Of a stretch of 64,000 bases of DNA, positions 8,621 to 17,749 are shown piece after piece; position 1 is the first letter of the stretch, and every line of letters starts with the position of its first letter. This DNA comes from JAFGBM01 sp964564915. Lineage in GTDB: Bacteria; Actinomycetota; Actinomycetes; Actinomycetales; Demequinaceae. The notes below the pieces were generated by a model. The model saw only the letters and a program-made list of their open reading frames with translations, made no database searches and had not been told where the DNA came from. The position numbers and the translations under genes are program-made. The stretch is from positions 13,786 to 77,785 of the forward strand of contig CAZMCU010000002.1 in NCBI GenBank assembly GCA_964564915.1, in the 5' to 3' direction.

Positions 8621-9487
8621 GTGCGAATCAATGAGACGACATGGCATGTGACCGGGGCCTACGGAATGCTCGGGTCGGACCTGGTCGGAGTTCTGCGCGC
8701 GAAGGGTGCGAAGGTCGCAGAATCCGACCGCGACACCTTGGACATCTCGGACGCCGAAGCGGTGTCCGAGAAGGTCGCGGGAGCCGACATCGTGGTGAAC
8801 TGCGCCGCGTATACCGCGGTCGACGCCGCCGAGGCCGAGGAGGATTTGGCCCTTGTCGTCAACGGAAACGGACCGGGTGTCCTCGCGCGCGAGTGTGCGA
8901 AGGCCGGCACGCGCCTGATCCACGTCTCCACCGATTACGTCTTCTCCGGCGTGGCAAGCGAGCCCTATTCGGAAGACTCCGCACTCGACCCCCGCAGCGC
9001 CTACGGCCGCACGAAGGCCGAAGGGGAGCGAGAAGTTCTCGCGTCGAAGGCGGATGCCCTCATCGTGAGGACCGCGGCTCTCTACGGCGCGCGGGGAACG
9101 TGCTTCCCCCGGACCATCGCGAAGGCCGGGCGCGAGCGCGGATCTCTCCGGGTTGTCGATGACCAAATCACCCAACCGACATGGACGAAGGACCTCGCCG
9201 ACCTGATCCTTCGCCTCGTCGAGGCGGACGCTCCGACCGGGATCTACCACGGAACATCGTCCGATCAGACGTCATGGTTCGGTTTCGCGAAGGAAATCGT
9301 GAGGACCGTCGGCCTCGGTGACATCGTGTCACCCTGCGCCACGTCCGACTTTCCCCGTCCCGCCACCCGACCCGCGTATTCCGTCCTCAAACACGACACC
9401 CTCGTGGCCGCCGGGGTCGAGCCGATCGGGAACTGGCTCGATCGTTGGCACGTCGCCGCTCCGACCGTCCTCGCCGGGCTCACGTAA
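8621..9487 (+). CDS. rmlD: dTDP-4-dehydrorhamnose reductase
   Basis: Last step of dTDP-L-rhamnose synthesis, NAD(P)H-dependent. The nucleotide-binding loop is TGAYGMLGSD (11-20), followed by the family hallmarks NCAAYTAVDAAE (60-71) and STDYVF (103-108), with catalytic YGRTK (Y128, K132). 288 aa is standard. The GTG start seems leaderless, with TACGCT just upstream. It is divergent from rmlC and faces rmlA convergently after 34 nt. Confidence 0.95.
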   Translation: MRINETTWHVTGAYGMLGSDLVGVLRAKGAKVAESDRDTLDISDAEAVSEKVAGADIVVNCAAYTAVDAAEAEEDLALVVNGNGPGVLARECAKAGTRLIHVSTDYVFSGVASEPYSEDSALDPRSAYGRTKAEGEREVLASKADALIVRTAALYGARGTCFPRTIAKAGRERGSLRVVDDQITQPTWTKDLADLILRLVEADAPTGIYHGTSSDQTSWFGFAKEIVRTVGLGDIVSPCATSDFPRPATRPAYSVLKHDTLVAAGVEPIGNWLDRWHVAAPTVLAGLT

Positions 9488-9521
9488 CAACCCGCTGGTC
9501 GCTTCGTTCTCTGATCGACGT

Positions 9522-10385
9522 CTACTGGTCGAGCAAGCGGAGCAGGTACTGCCCGTAGCCCGACTTGGCGAGCTTGCCCGCCCGGTCACGCAACTCGTCG
9601 TCCGTCAGGAAACCCCTGCGCCACGACACTTCCTCCGGCGAACCGATGCTCAGTCCCTGCCGGTGCTCGACGGTCTGGACAAATTGCGCGGCGTCAATGA
9701 GGGAATCGAAGGTTCCGGTGTCGAGCCACGCCGTACCCCGCGGAAGAACCTCGACCCGCAACTTTCCACGTTCGAGGTAGTGACGATTGACATCGGTGAT
9801 CTCGTACTCACCCCGAGCGGACGGTTGAAGGTCCCGCGCAATTTGAAGTACCTCGTTGTCATAGAAATACAAGCCCGGAACCGCAAAGTTCGACCGCGGC
9901 TTCGTCGGCTTCTCCTCAAGCGAGAGTGCCGTACCCGATTCGTCGAACTCCACCACCCCGTAGGACGTGGGGTCCGCGACCCGGTAGGCGAAGACCGCGG
10001 CCCCGTCGATGGTCGAGAAGCGGTCGAGCGTTTGTCCCAACCCGGGGCCATAGAAGATGTTGTCCCCCAGAACGAGAGCGGCCGCCTCCTCACCGACGAA
10101 CTCGGCTCCGACCGTGAACGCCTGCGCGAGTCCCTTCGGCTCCGGCTGGACCGCATATGAAATCGAGATCCCGAATTGCGAACCGTCCCGTAGAAGCCTC
10201 TGAAACTGCTCCGCTTCGTGAGGCGTCGTGATCACCAGAACGTCCCGTATCCCCGCGAGGATGAGGGTCGAAAGCGGGTAGTAGATCATCGGCTTGTCGT
10301 ACACCGGAACCAACTGCTTGCTGACACCCATCGTGATGGGGTGAAGCCGTGTGCCGGAACCGCCGGCCAGGATGATGCCTCGCAT
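9522..10385 (-). CDS. rmlA: Glucose-1-phosphate thymidylyltransferase
   Basis: First step of dTDP-rhamnose synthesis: glucose-1-phosphate plus dTTP gives dTDP-glucose. N-terminus MRGIILAGGSGTRLHP contains the nucleotidyltransferase signature GGSGTRL (8-14). SKQLVPVYDKPMIYYPLS and LVLGDNIFYG are typical RmlA blocks. 287 aa from the ATG chosen; an in-frame start at 10406 falls inside the upstream gene and lacks support. It begins 4 nt after the stop of the upstream glycosyltransferase, so the two are co-translated. Confidence 0.95.
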   Translation of the reverse strand: MRGIILAGGSGTRLHPITMGVSKQLVPVYDKPMIYYPLSTLILAGIRDVLVITTPHEAEQFQRLLRDGSQFGISISYAVQPEPKGLAQAFTVGAEFVGEEAAALVLGDNIFYGPGLGQTLDRFSTIDGAAVFAYRVADPTSYGVVEFDESGTALSLEEKPTKPRSNFAVPGLYFYDNEVLQIARDLQPSARGEYEITDVNRHYLERGKLRVEVLPRGTAWLDTGTFDSLIDAAQFVQTVEHRQGLSIGSPEEVSWRRGFLTDDELRDRAGKLAKSGYGQYLLRLLDQ

Positions 10386-10389
10386 CCGG

Positions 10390-11265
10390 CTAGTCTGCCC
10401 TAGCACGGCGGGCGGCCGCTACTTCCGATCTCTCGCGGAGTCGCAACCCGAGTCCGAGCGCGGCGCGTAGCGGTGCCTGATACCAGTGGGGGTACACCAG
10501 CGAGACGTAGCGAGTGGCGGACTCGTGGTGGGCACGGATCATGGGAGCCGGATCGGCGCGCCACGTGTGGCCCCCAAGGTGAGTGACAATGGCCTCCGGC
10601 ACCCACCGACATCGGAAGCCTCGCTGACCCAATCGTCGGCATAGGTCGACATCCTCCATGAACATGAAGAAGCCTTCGTCGAACCCGCCGACGGCTTCGA
10701 AAGCCTCCCGACGCACCACCAGGCACGACCCCGACAACCACCCCACGTCCTTCGCTCCCTCGTTGGGGTCGATCGCCGTTCGATATCGCGTGCTCCACGG
10801 GTTGCCCGACCATACGCGACCGAAGATCGCGTGCCCCGCCCCGAGCCACAAGGAGGGAAGCGGCCGAGCCGAGGGGTACACCTGCCCGTCGGGTTCAAGA
10901 ATCCGGGGACCGACGGCGGCGATCATGGGATCCTCGTCGCCCGCGCGGACTAGGGCGAGGAGCGAACCGTGATCGAATTCAATATCCGCGTTGCACACCG
11001 CGATCCAGGGTGCCGAACCCCGCCGCACCCCGGCGTTCGCGGCGGCCCCATATCCGAGATTCTGAGGCATCTGGTGAAATCGCACCTTTCGCTCGCGTGC
11101 GACCTCCCTGGCCGTACGCTCGGGTGACGCGGAATCGACGACGATCACCGAGGCGATGGCCCCCGCCCCCGGGACCGAGTCGAGGAAGGTACCGAGGGTC
11201 GAACCCGGGTTGTACGTCACCACAACGACGTCAAGGGGAGGGACGACGCTCGTCGACGGGGTCAC
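10390..11265 (-). CDS. Family 2 glycosyltransferase, probable rhamnosyltransferase (WbbL-like)
   Basis: About 291 aa GT2. VVVVTYNPG begins the GT-A fold. The acidic motif is CNADIEFD, and the acceptor-side block is FMFMEDVDLCRRLGQRG, the ED motif found in rhamnosyltransferases such as mycobacterial WbbL. The start is uncertain: GTG at 11265 has GGGG five bases upstream; an ATG at 11289 is also possible. It lies 4 nt upstream of rmlA, so rhamnose donor synthesis and use are coupled. The rhamnosyl specificity is inferred from family and context only. Confidence 0.8.
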   Translation of the reverse strand: MTPSTSVVPPLDVVVVTYNPGSTLGTFLDSVPGAGAIASVIVVDSASPERTAREVARERKVRFHQMPQNLGYGAAANAGVRRGSAPWIAVCNADIEFDHGSLLALVRAGDEDPMIAAVGPRILEPDGQVYPSARPLPSLWLGAGHAIFGRVWSGNPWSTRYRTAIDPNEGAKDVGWLSGSCLVVRREAFEAVGGFDEGFFMFMEDVDLCRRLGQRGFRCRWVPEAIVTHLGGHTWRADPAPMIRAHHESATRYVSLVYPHWYQAPLRAALGLGLRLRERSEVAAARRARAD

Positions 11266-11309
11266 AATTCCCCAGCCTAACGGGAGCATCCCTCAGCGCG
11301 GTTATGGGG

Positions 11310-11395
11310 TGGTGCGCGAGGGGGGACTTGAACCCCCACGCCCTTGCGGGCACCGGCACCTGAAGCCGGCGCGTCTGCCATTCCGCCACTCGCGC
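11310..11395 (-). tRNA. tRNA-Leu (anticodon CAG)
   Basis: 86 nt including an encoded CCA end. The acceptor arm GCGCGAG pairs with CTCGCGC. The anticodon arm CCGGC-TTCAGGT-GCCGG carries anticodon CAG. A long variable arm (TGCCCGCAAGGGCG) identifies a class II tRNA. The T arm is GGGGG-TTCAAGT-CCCCC. It lies between the rhamnosyltransferase-like gene and fhaA. Confidence 0.97.
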
Positions 11396-11430
11396 GTGAC
11401 GCAGAACTCTAGCACGGAAGCCCCTGCCGA

Positions 11431-11436
11431 TACGAT
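11431..11436 (+). promoter_or_regulatory. -10 box TACGAT of the fhaA-pknB operon
   Basis: TANNNT hexamer ending 7 nt before the fhaA ATG, with no ribosome-binding sequence between. It fits a leaderless start for the whole kinase/phosphatase/cell-wall operon. Inferred from position. Confidence 0.5.
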
Positions 11437-11443
11437 TTGACCT

Positions 11444-12151
11444 ATGGGTGTACTCGACCGCTTTGAGCGAGGCGTTGAGAACGTGGTCAATACCGCGTTC
11501 GCGAAGACGTTTCGCGCGAGCGTCAAACCCGTCGAGCTGGTTTCCGCGCTCCGGAAGGAAGCGGATTCGAAGGCCGCCGCCGTCGATCACAACAGGACCG
11601 TTATCCCCAATCTCTACGACATTCGGTTGAGCGTTGCGGACTACAAAGCGGTTGTGGATTGGGGAGAAGACGCCCTTCGACAAGAGTTCGAGGATTCGCT
11701 CAAGGACCACGCCAACTTTCAGCGGTACGCCCTCGTCGGGGCCTTGAGCGTTCGCTTCCTCAAAGACGACACCCTGTCGACCGGGCGATTTGCCATCTCG
11801 TCTCGCTCCAGCAGGGGCGCGGCCGTCGCCGCGAGCCCGTCAACCCAAAACTCGCGTCATCCCTTGATCGATATCGACGGGCAGCGCTACCACCTCACGG
11901 GAGAGGTCACCATCGTCGGGCGGGGTAGCGAGGCGGACATCGTGGTGAATGACAGCGGGGTGAGTCGACAACACGTCAAGTTCGAGGTGACCGACTTCGG
12001 CACCATTCTGATCGACCTCGGCTCGACGAACGGCACCTTCGTCGAGGACCAGCGAATCAAGGAAGCCACGCTCCTCGACGGCAACGCCATCACGATCGGA
12101 CGCACAACCATCATGTACTGGGATGGCCTACTGTCGGGGGGCGATGCCTGA
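11444..12151 (+). CDS. fhaA: FHA-domain signalling protein FhaA (DUF3662 + FHA)
   Basis: 235 aa. The N-terminal DUF3662 domain (about 1-112) begins MGVLDRFERGVENVVNTAFA, as in all FhaA proteins. A linker of only about 30 residues follows, then a C-terminal FHA domain (146-235) with the phosphothreonine-binding R160, S174, H177 and N196 in VGRGSEAD, GVSRQH and GSTNGTF. Mycobacterial FhaA is over 500 aa with a long disordered linker; this one is compact. It is known in mycobacteria to bind the phosphorylated MurJ-associated pseudokinase, whose homologue lies at 45632-46831. First gene of the operon. Confidence 0.93.
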   Translation: MGVLDRFERGVENVVNTAFAKTFRASVKPVELVSALRKEADSKAAAVDHNRTVIPNLYDIRLSVADYKAVVDWGEDALRQEFEDSLKDHANFQRYALVGALSVRFLKDDTLSTGRFAISSRSSRGAAVAASPSTQNSRHPLIDIDGQRYHLTGEVTIVGRGSEADIVVNDSGVSRQHVKFEVTDFGTILIDLGSTNGTFVEDQRIKEATLLDGNAITIGRTTIMYWDGLLSGGDA

Positions 12152-12674
12152 CATGGGGCAACTCTCGCTGACCCTGCTCCGGCTCGGATTCCTCGGCCTC
12201 CTGTGGGCCCTGGTGCTGTCCGCTGTCGCGGTTCTTCGCGCCGACGTATACGGAACGCGAATCGTCGCGCGGGGAAGGGGCCTATCCTCTCGGGCTCGCT
12301 CCGGCCCCCCCGCCACGGTCGTCGCCCCCTCTCGCGTGAGCACCAACGTCAAGGCCGGGTCGCGATCGAAGACCCCCCAAGAGGTTCCGTTACACCTCGC
12401 AGTCGTCGCGGGGGCGATGGAGGGAACGACGATTCCGTTGGCCGCCGCCCCCGTCACGATCGGTCGGGCTCCCACCTCGACACTCGTCATCGACGACGAT
12501 TTCTGCTCCGCTCGCCACGCTCGCCTGTACCGTGATGGTGACGCGTGGTGGATCGAGGATCTTGGTTCGACCAACGGGACGTTCCTCGACGACGCCCGGT
12601 TGTACGACCCCGTCGAGGCAACGCCGGGCATGCGCATCCGCATTGGAGCGACCGAAATGGAGGTCAGGGCCTAG
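12144..12674 (+). CDS. fhaB: FHA-domain membrane protein FhaB
   Basis: 176 aa. An N-terminal transmembrane helix (about 8-32) is followed by a linker of about 60 residues and a C-terminal FHA domain. The binding residues sit in TIGRAPTS, CSARHARL and LGSTNGTF. Start ATG overlaps the fhaA stop by 8 nt and has GGGGGG upstream; an in-frame ATG three codons later is possible. It is the usual adaptor that reads PknA/PknB phosphorylation next to RodA and PbpA. Followed directly by pstP (the stop TAG abuts its ATG). Confidence 0.92.
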   Translation: MPDMGQLSLTLLRLGFLGLLWALVLSAVAVLRADVYGTRIVARGRGLSSRARSGPPATVVAPSRVSTNVKAGSRSKTPQEVPLHLAVVAGAMEGTTIPLAAAPVTIGRAPTSTLVIDDDFCSARHARLYRDGDAWWIEDLGSTNGTFLDDARLYDPVEATPGMRIRIGATEMEVRA

Positions 12675-13913
12675 ATGTTCCTTACCTTCAAGTACGCCGC
12701 CCGCTCCGACGTTGGGCTGCTCCGTACCACCAACCAAGACTCCGCGTACGCGGGTCCCCACCTCCTCATCGTCGCCGATGGGATGGGAGGAGCTGCGGGA
12801 GGCGACATCGCGTCCTCGATCGCCGTCGCCACCGTCGCTACGCTCGATGACGAAGCCGTGGGTCAGGACGACGCTCTCGATGCCCTCAAGGACGCGATCG
12901 CCCGCGCGCATACCGACATCGTGGCGCGCGCCCACAACGATCCCCAACTCAGCGGACTGGGAACGACGGTAACCGCCGTCCTCCGGGCGGGAAACACGAT
13001 CGCGATGGCCCACATTGGGGATTCCCGCGCCTACCTGTTGCGTGACGGTGTTCTCGACCAGGTCACCACCGACCATTCGTTCGTGCAGCATCTCGTGGAC
13101 ACCGGTCGGTTGAGTGCCGCCGACGCGGAACACCATCCCAAGCGATCGATGCTCCTCCGTGTATTGGGGGATGTCGACGCCGACGTCCCCGTCGACATCT
13201 CGGTGCGAGAAACCCGCGCGGGGGATCGTTGGCTTCTCTGCACGGACGGCCTGAGCACCATCGTCAGCCGCCCCACCCTCGCGAAGATCCTCAAGAACGT
13301 CTCCGATCCCGACGAGTGCGCCGACCAACTGGTTTCCCTTGCCCTCGCTGGCGGGGCCCCCGACAACGTCACGTGCATCGTCGCCGACGTCGTCGACATC
13401 GAGAAGGCTCCCCGTTCGTCATCGGCTTCGTCCGCGTCTCCGGCGTCCCAAGTGGTTGGTTCGGCAGCCGTCACCACCGACACCCCGACCCCCAGCCCCG
13501 CGAGGAAGCGAACCTCCACCACCTCGGCGGCGAAAGCCGCCGCTCTGTCACCTGTGCCGGAGACGCCGCCCGAATCGGACGTGGAGTCCAAACCGTGGTT
13601 CCGCCGCGGCCAACTCCGACCCTGGATGGCCCCCGTCGTCGGCCTCTTTGTTCTTTTCTCCTTCAGCTTCGCCGGTTACGTCTGGACCCAGGGACAGTAC
13701 TACGTCGGCGAGCACGACGGCTCGGTTGCGATTTTCCGGGGAATCCCACAAAACCTCGGCCCCATTCACCTTTCTTCCCTGGTCACGGACAACACCGGAA
13801 TCGCACTCGACGAGCTCGCCCCGTTCGAACAGGATCGGATTCGGTCAACCATCCGTCGATCCTCCCTTGAGGCAGCCTGGGGAGTCGTTGATGGGCTGGG
13901 AGGGAGCGACTAG
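12675..13913 (+). CDS. pstP: Ser/Thr protein phosphatase PstP (PP2C family)
   Basis: 412 aa, membrane-bound phosphatase opposing PknA/PknB. The PP2C catalytic domain spans about 1-240, with metal-binding motifs VADGMGG (D35), HIGDSRAY (D116), CTDGLS and GAPDNVT. A Pro/Ser/Thr/Ala-rich juxtamembrane linker (about 240-312) precedes one transmembrane helix (about 316-338). The external tail is about 75 residues. Domain order and operon position match mycobacterial PstP. Its stop overlaps the rodA GTG start. Confidence 0.95.
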   Translation: MFLTFKYAARSDVGLLRTTNQDSAYAGPHLLIVADGMGGAAGGDIASSIAVATVATLDDEAVGQDDALDALKDAIARAHTDIVARAHNDPQLSGLGTTVTAVLRAGNTIAMAHIGDSRAYLLRDGVLDQVTTDHSFVQHLVDTGRLSAADAEHHPKRSMLLRVLGDVDADVPVDISVRETRAGDRWLLCTDGLSTIVSRPTLAKILKNVSDPDECADQLVSLALAGGAPDNVTCIVADVVDIEKAPRSSSASSASPASQVVGSAAVTTDTPTPSPARKRTSTTSAAKAAALSPVPETPPESDVESKPWFRRGQLRPWMAPVVGLFVLFSFSFAGYVWTQGQYYVGEHDGSVAIFRGIPQNLGPIHLSSLVTDNTGIALDELAPFEQDRIRSTIRRSSLEAAWGVVDGLGGSD

Positions 13914-15256
13914 TGGCGACCGTCGCCGACGTGCGGGTGCTCAGCAGCCGCAGGGCGGAGGCGGTCCTTCTCGCTCTCGCGGTGGCCGTCACGGTGTCCG
14001 CCTATTGCCTCGTCGGCCTCGGCGCCACCGATCACCTCCCACCCGACGTCTACTGGTTCTCCGCGGGAAGTGTCGTCATAGCGATGGGCGCCCATATGGC
14101 CCTCCGCCGCTGGGCGTCCGCTGCCGATCCCGTGATTCTTCCGGCCGCCCTCACCCTCAACGGGCTGGGTCTTGCCATGATCTACCGGATCGACCTCGCG
14201 CGGGAGGGCACCGCGGACCCCACTCACTTCGCCTCGCGGCAACTTCTATGGACCGCGGTGGCCATCGCGCTCGCGATTCTGATCATCGTGGCCCTCAAGG
14301 ACCATCGCCTGCTCCGGCGTTTCACGTATACGGCGATGGTGTGCGGCCTGGGCCTGTTGCTCCTTCCCTTGCTTCCCGGACTCGGCGTCGAACGCCGGGG
14401 TGCCCGTCTATGGATTCAAGTCGCGGGAAACTCTTTTCAACCCGCTGAACTCGGCAAGGTCGTCCTGGCGATCTTCATCGCGGGCTATCTCGTCACGAAT
14501 CGCCACACCCTTGCCCTCGCCGGGCCCAAGTTTCTCGGCATCCGCTTCCCTCGGGCGCGCGACCTCGGTCCCCTCCTGCTGGCATGGACCGCGTCGCTCG
14601 CGGTGCTCATCTACCAGAAGGACCTGGGCACGTCCCTTCTGTTCTTCGGGTTGTTCGTCGCGATGCTCTACATCGCCACCGACCGGCTCAGTTGGGTCAT
14701 TCTCGGGTGTGGGCTCTTCCTCGTTGGAGCGTTCGTTGCGGGACTCGTCTACTCGCACGTCGCGAGCCGCTACGACGTTTGGCTTCACGCCCTCGATCCG
14801 CAGATGTACGATTCCGGGGCCTCGGAACAGCTGGTCCGGGGGCTCTTCGGGATGGCAAGCGGTGGGCTCTTCGGCACGGGATTGGGCCAAGGGATGCCCG
14901 CCCAAGTCCCCTTCGCCGAGTCTGACTTCATCGTCGCCTCCCTGGGGGAGGAACTGGGACTTGCCGGACTCCTGGCGATTCTCACCCTCTTCCTCATCCT
15001 CGTTCAGCGCGCGCTCCGTACCGCGATCGGGGTACGAGACGGGTTCGGCAAGTTGCTCGCGTCAGGACTCGGATTCGCCATGGCTCTCCAGGCGTTCGTC
15101 GTCGTCGGTGGCGTGACCCGACTCATCCCCCTCACGGGATTGACCACCCCGTTCGTCGCCTATGGAGGCTCCTCCCTTCTTGCCAACTGGGTCATCATCG
15201 CGTTGCTTCTGAGGATCTCGGACGGGGCCCGACGCGCGGAGGTCACCTCGACATGA
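13913..15256 (+). CDS. rodA: SEDS peptidoglycan glycosyltransferase RodA/FtsW
   Basis: 447 aa polytopic membrane protein. It carries the SEDS signature (LGVERRGARLWIQVAGNSFQPAEL and later LTGLTTPFVAYGGSSLLANW in part), where the RGARLW-FQPAE region and the GGSSLLANW C-terminal block are diagnostic. It polymerises lipid II with its cognate class B PBP, the next gene. GTG start overlaps the pstP stop; its own TGA overlaps the pbpA ATG (ATGA). In this operon context it is the elongation-type SEDS protein, not the divisome FtsW. Confidence 0.95.
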   Translation: MATVADVRVLSSRRAEAVLLALAVAVTVSAYCLVGLGATDHLPPDVYWFSAGSVVIAMGAHMALRRWASAADPVILPAALTLNGLGLAMIYRIDLAREGTADPTHFASRQLLWTAVAIALAILIIVALKDHRLLRRFTYTAMVCGLGLLLLPLLPGLGVERRGARLWIQVAGNSFQPAELGKVVLAIFIAGYLVTNRHTLALAGPKFLGIRFPRARDLGPLLLAWTASLAVLIYQKDLGTSLLFFGLFVAMLYIATDRLSWVILGCGLFLVGAFVAGLVYSHVASRYDVWLHALDPQMYDSGASEQLVRGLFGMASGGLFGTGLGQGMPAQVPFAESDFIVASLGEELGLAGLLAILTLFLILVQRALRTAIGVRDGFGKLLASGLGFAMALQAFVVVGGVTRLIPLTGLTTPFVAYGGSSLLANWVIIALLLRISDGARRAEVTST

Positions 15257-16734
15257 ATCCGTCGATCCGTCGACTCTCCGTCCTCGCGGCGTGCATGTTC
15301 CTGATGCTCATGCTGGCGGCGACGTGGGTCCAGTTCGTCGATGCCGGTTCGCTCAACGCCGACCCTCGCAACCATCGCGCCCTCTACCGAGAATATGGAA
15401 CCTTCCGAGGCCCCATCGTGGTCGACGGCCAGGCCATCGTCTCGTCCGTTCCCGTTGACGACTACTTCAACTACCAGCGGACCTACACCGATGGCCCGCT
15501 CTACGCGGCCGTCACGGGGTTCTATTCGATCCCGTACGGGCGAACGGGAATCGAACAATCGGAGAACTTGCTCCTCAATGGCTCCTCGGACGCCCTTTTC
15601 TGGTCGCGCCTCGGTGACCTTCTCTCCGGGAAGGAACAGCAGGGAGCTTCGGTCGAACTCACGATCCGCGCGTCGCTTCAACGAGTCGCGGCCGACGCCT
15701 TGGGAAGCCAGCACGGCGCGATTGTCGCCCTGGATCCGCGTACGGGCGAGATCCTGGCCATGGTCTCGAGCCCGACGTACGATCCCGCTTCGCTCGCGGG
15801 GCACAACACGTCCGTCGTCGTCTCCACGTACGACACCCTTATCGCCGACCCCAATGACCCCCTCATCAACCGGGCTATCGCGGGTGACACGTACGCCCCT
15901 GGTTCTCTCTTCAAGTTGGTGACGACGGCGGCGGCTCTCGATTCCGGGTACACGCCGGATAGCATCGTGTACGCACCGACGGAACTCCCGCTCGCTGGCA
16001 CCGATGTCGTTATCCACAACTACGGCGACGAGCCGTGCGACGAGACGGACATGACGACCCTCGCGACGGCACTACGGAAGTCGTGCAATACGCCCTTCGC
16101 CGATTTGGGGATATCGCTGGGGTGGGACGCGATCGAACGAAAGGCTCGCGAGTTTGGCTGGGATGAAGGCCTGAGTATCCCGATGACGGTGACCCCGTCT
16201 CGCCTCCCGATCAATCCCGATGAACCCCAATCCGCAATGTCCGCCATCGGACAATTCGACGTTCGCGCGACTCCCCTCCAGATGGCGATGGTGGGCGCGG
16301 CGATCGCCAACGACGGCGTGCTCATGCGGCCGTATCTCGTCGCCGGTGCCCGCGACGCCGAGTTGCGGGTTCTGGAAACCGCTCAACCGTCCGTGTACTC
16401 CGTTCCGCTGACGAGCATCGAGGCGGGGTACCTCCGAGACATGATGGTCGGGGTGGTCGAGTCGGGAACGGGCACGGCCGCGCGGATCGCGGGGGTTTCC
16501 GTGGCCGGAAAGACGGGCACGGCTGAGGCGGGAGACGACCAAGCTCCGCACGCGTGGTTCTTGGGTTTCGCTCCCGCGGAGGACCCAGTTGTCGTCGTTC
16601 TGGTTCTTGTGGAAAACGGGGGGGACCTCGGAGACGAAGCGACGGGAGGCAGGGTCGCCGCTCCCATCGCACGCGAGGTCCTTCAAGAGGCCCTTCGCCT
16701 CGATCAAGCCCGAGAGGAGGCCCAGAGCCCATGA
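15253..16734 (+). CDS. pbpA: Class B penicillin-binding protein PbpA
   Basis: 493 aa peptidoglycan transpeptidase partner of RodA. One N-terminal signal anchor (about 10-32), a dimerisation/pedestal domain, then the transpeptidase domain with active-site S218-L-F-K221, S277-C-N279 and K420-T-G422. All three motifs are intact. The ATG overlaps the rodA TGA, and its TGA overlaps the pknA ATG, so rodA-pbpA-pknA are translationally coupled. Confidence 0.96.
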   Translation: MNPSIRRLSVLAACMFLMLMLAATWVQFVDAGSLNADPRNHRALYREYGTFRGPIVVDGQAIVSSVPVDDYFNYQRTYTDGPLYAAVTGFYSIPYGRTGIEQSENLLLNGSSDALFWSRLGDLLSGKEQQGASVELTIRASLQRVAADALGSQHGAIVALDPRTGEILAMVSSPTYDPASLAGHNTSVVVSTYDTLIADPNDPLINRAIAGDTYAPGSLFKLVTTAAALDSGYTPDSIVYAPTELPLAGTDVVIHNYGDEPCDETDMTTLATALRKSCNTPFADLGISLGWDAIERKAREFGWDEGLSIPMTVTPSRLPINPDEPQSAMSAIGQFDVRATPLQMAMVGAAIANDGVLMRPYLVAGARDAELRVLETAQPSVYSVPLTSIEAGYLRDMMVGVVESGTGTAARIAGVSVAGKTGTAEAGDDQAPHAWFLGFAPAEDPVVVVLVLVENGGDLGDEATGGRVAAPIAREVLQEALRLDQAREEAQSP

Positions 16735-17690
16735 TTCAGGAAGGCGCAGCACTGGGGGACCGGTATCGCCTACTGTCGCTTCTTGCGGTCGGCGGCATGG
16801 GGCAGGTGTGGCGAGGTCACGACGAGGAACTCGACCTTCCCGTCGCGGTCAAGGTGCTCAAGGAAGAAGCGGGCGACAACGCGATCTTTCTCAAGCGCTT
16901 CGAAATCGAGGCGAGGAACGCGGCCAAACTCGTGCACCGCAACATCTGCCAGGTACTGGACTATGGCTCGTATGACGGCAACGCCTACATCGTCATGGAA
17001 CTGGTCGATGGTGAGTCCCTCGCGACCATCCTCGAACGCGAAGTCGTTCTCGACGAAAGGCGCTTAGTCCAGATCCTTCTGCACACGTGCGCGGGACTCC
17101 AGGCGGCACACGAGGCTGGCATCATCCACCGAGACATCAAGCCTGGGAACCTCCTGGTCCAACCCGATGGCCTCGTGAAGATCACCGATTTCGGGGTCTC
17201 TCACACCAAGGATCAGACCACACTCACCCAAACGGGAATGGTGATGGGCACGGCCCAATACCTCGCCCCAGAACTCGCCCTGGGGAAACCCGCCTCGCCC
17301 CAGTCCGACCTCTACGCGGTGGGGATCATCGCGTTCGAGGCCCTCGTCGGAAAGCGTCCGTTTACCGCGGCCACCCCCGTTGAGATCGCCGTGGCACAAG
17401 TGAACGATTCCGTCCCTCCGCTTCCCGACTCGATCGCCCCCGGACTCGCGGCACTGGTCATGGAACTGCTCGAGAAGAACCCCCGGCGGCGACCCGCCTC
17501 GGCCGTGCGTCTGGCGTCGCAATTGTCCAACCTTCGGCTCCCCTCCGCGACGGAACGCCGGTTGCGCGAACGCCCCCTTCCTCAGTCGATCGCTCCCCGT
17601 CACCGAGGTGGTGCTCCAACGCGCGCCATGCCCCCGTCCATCCAGCCACGCGAAGTACGACCCCGACCCGACGGCGACAGGCGCGGATAG
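16731..17690 (+). CDS. pknA: Ser/Thr protein kinase PknA (no membrane anchor seen)
   Basis: 319 aa. Kinase domain about 10-275 with ATP lysine K41 (AVKVLKE), HRD as IIHRDIKPGNLL (D135), DFG as ITDFGVSHT (D153) and APE as LAPELA. The C-terminal 45 residues are basic and Pro/Arg-rich. No transmembrane segment is visible, whereas mycobacterial PknA (431 aa) has one. It would therefore act as a soluble or peripherally bound kinase. ATG overlaps the pbpA stop (ATGA). It is followed by a 59-nt gap before pknB, the largest in this operon. Confidence 0.93.
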   Translation: MIQEGAALGDRYRLLSLLAVGGMGQVWRGHDEELDLPVAVKVLKEEAGDNAIFLKRFEIEARNAAKLVHRNICQVLDYGSYDGNAYIVMELVDGESLATILEREVVLDERRLVQILLHTCAGLQAAHEAGIIHRDIKPGNLLVQPDGLVKITDFGVSHTKDQTTLTQTGMVMGTAQYLAPELALGKPASPQSDLYAVGIIAFEALVGKRPFTAATPVEIAVAQVNDSVPPLPDSIAPGLAALVMELLEKNPRRRPASAVRLASQLSNLRLPSATERRLRERPLPQSIAPRHRGGAPTRAMPPSIQPREVRPRPDGDRRG

Positions 17691-17749
17691 GAGGCTGCGT
17701 TGATGCGACAATGGGGCACGGAACCTAGGCGATTACGACAGGGGAGCGA

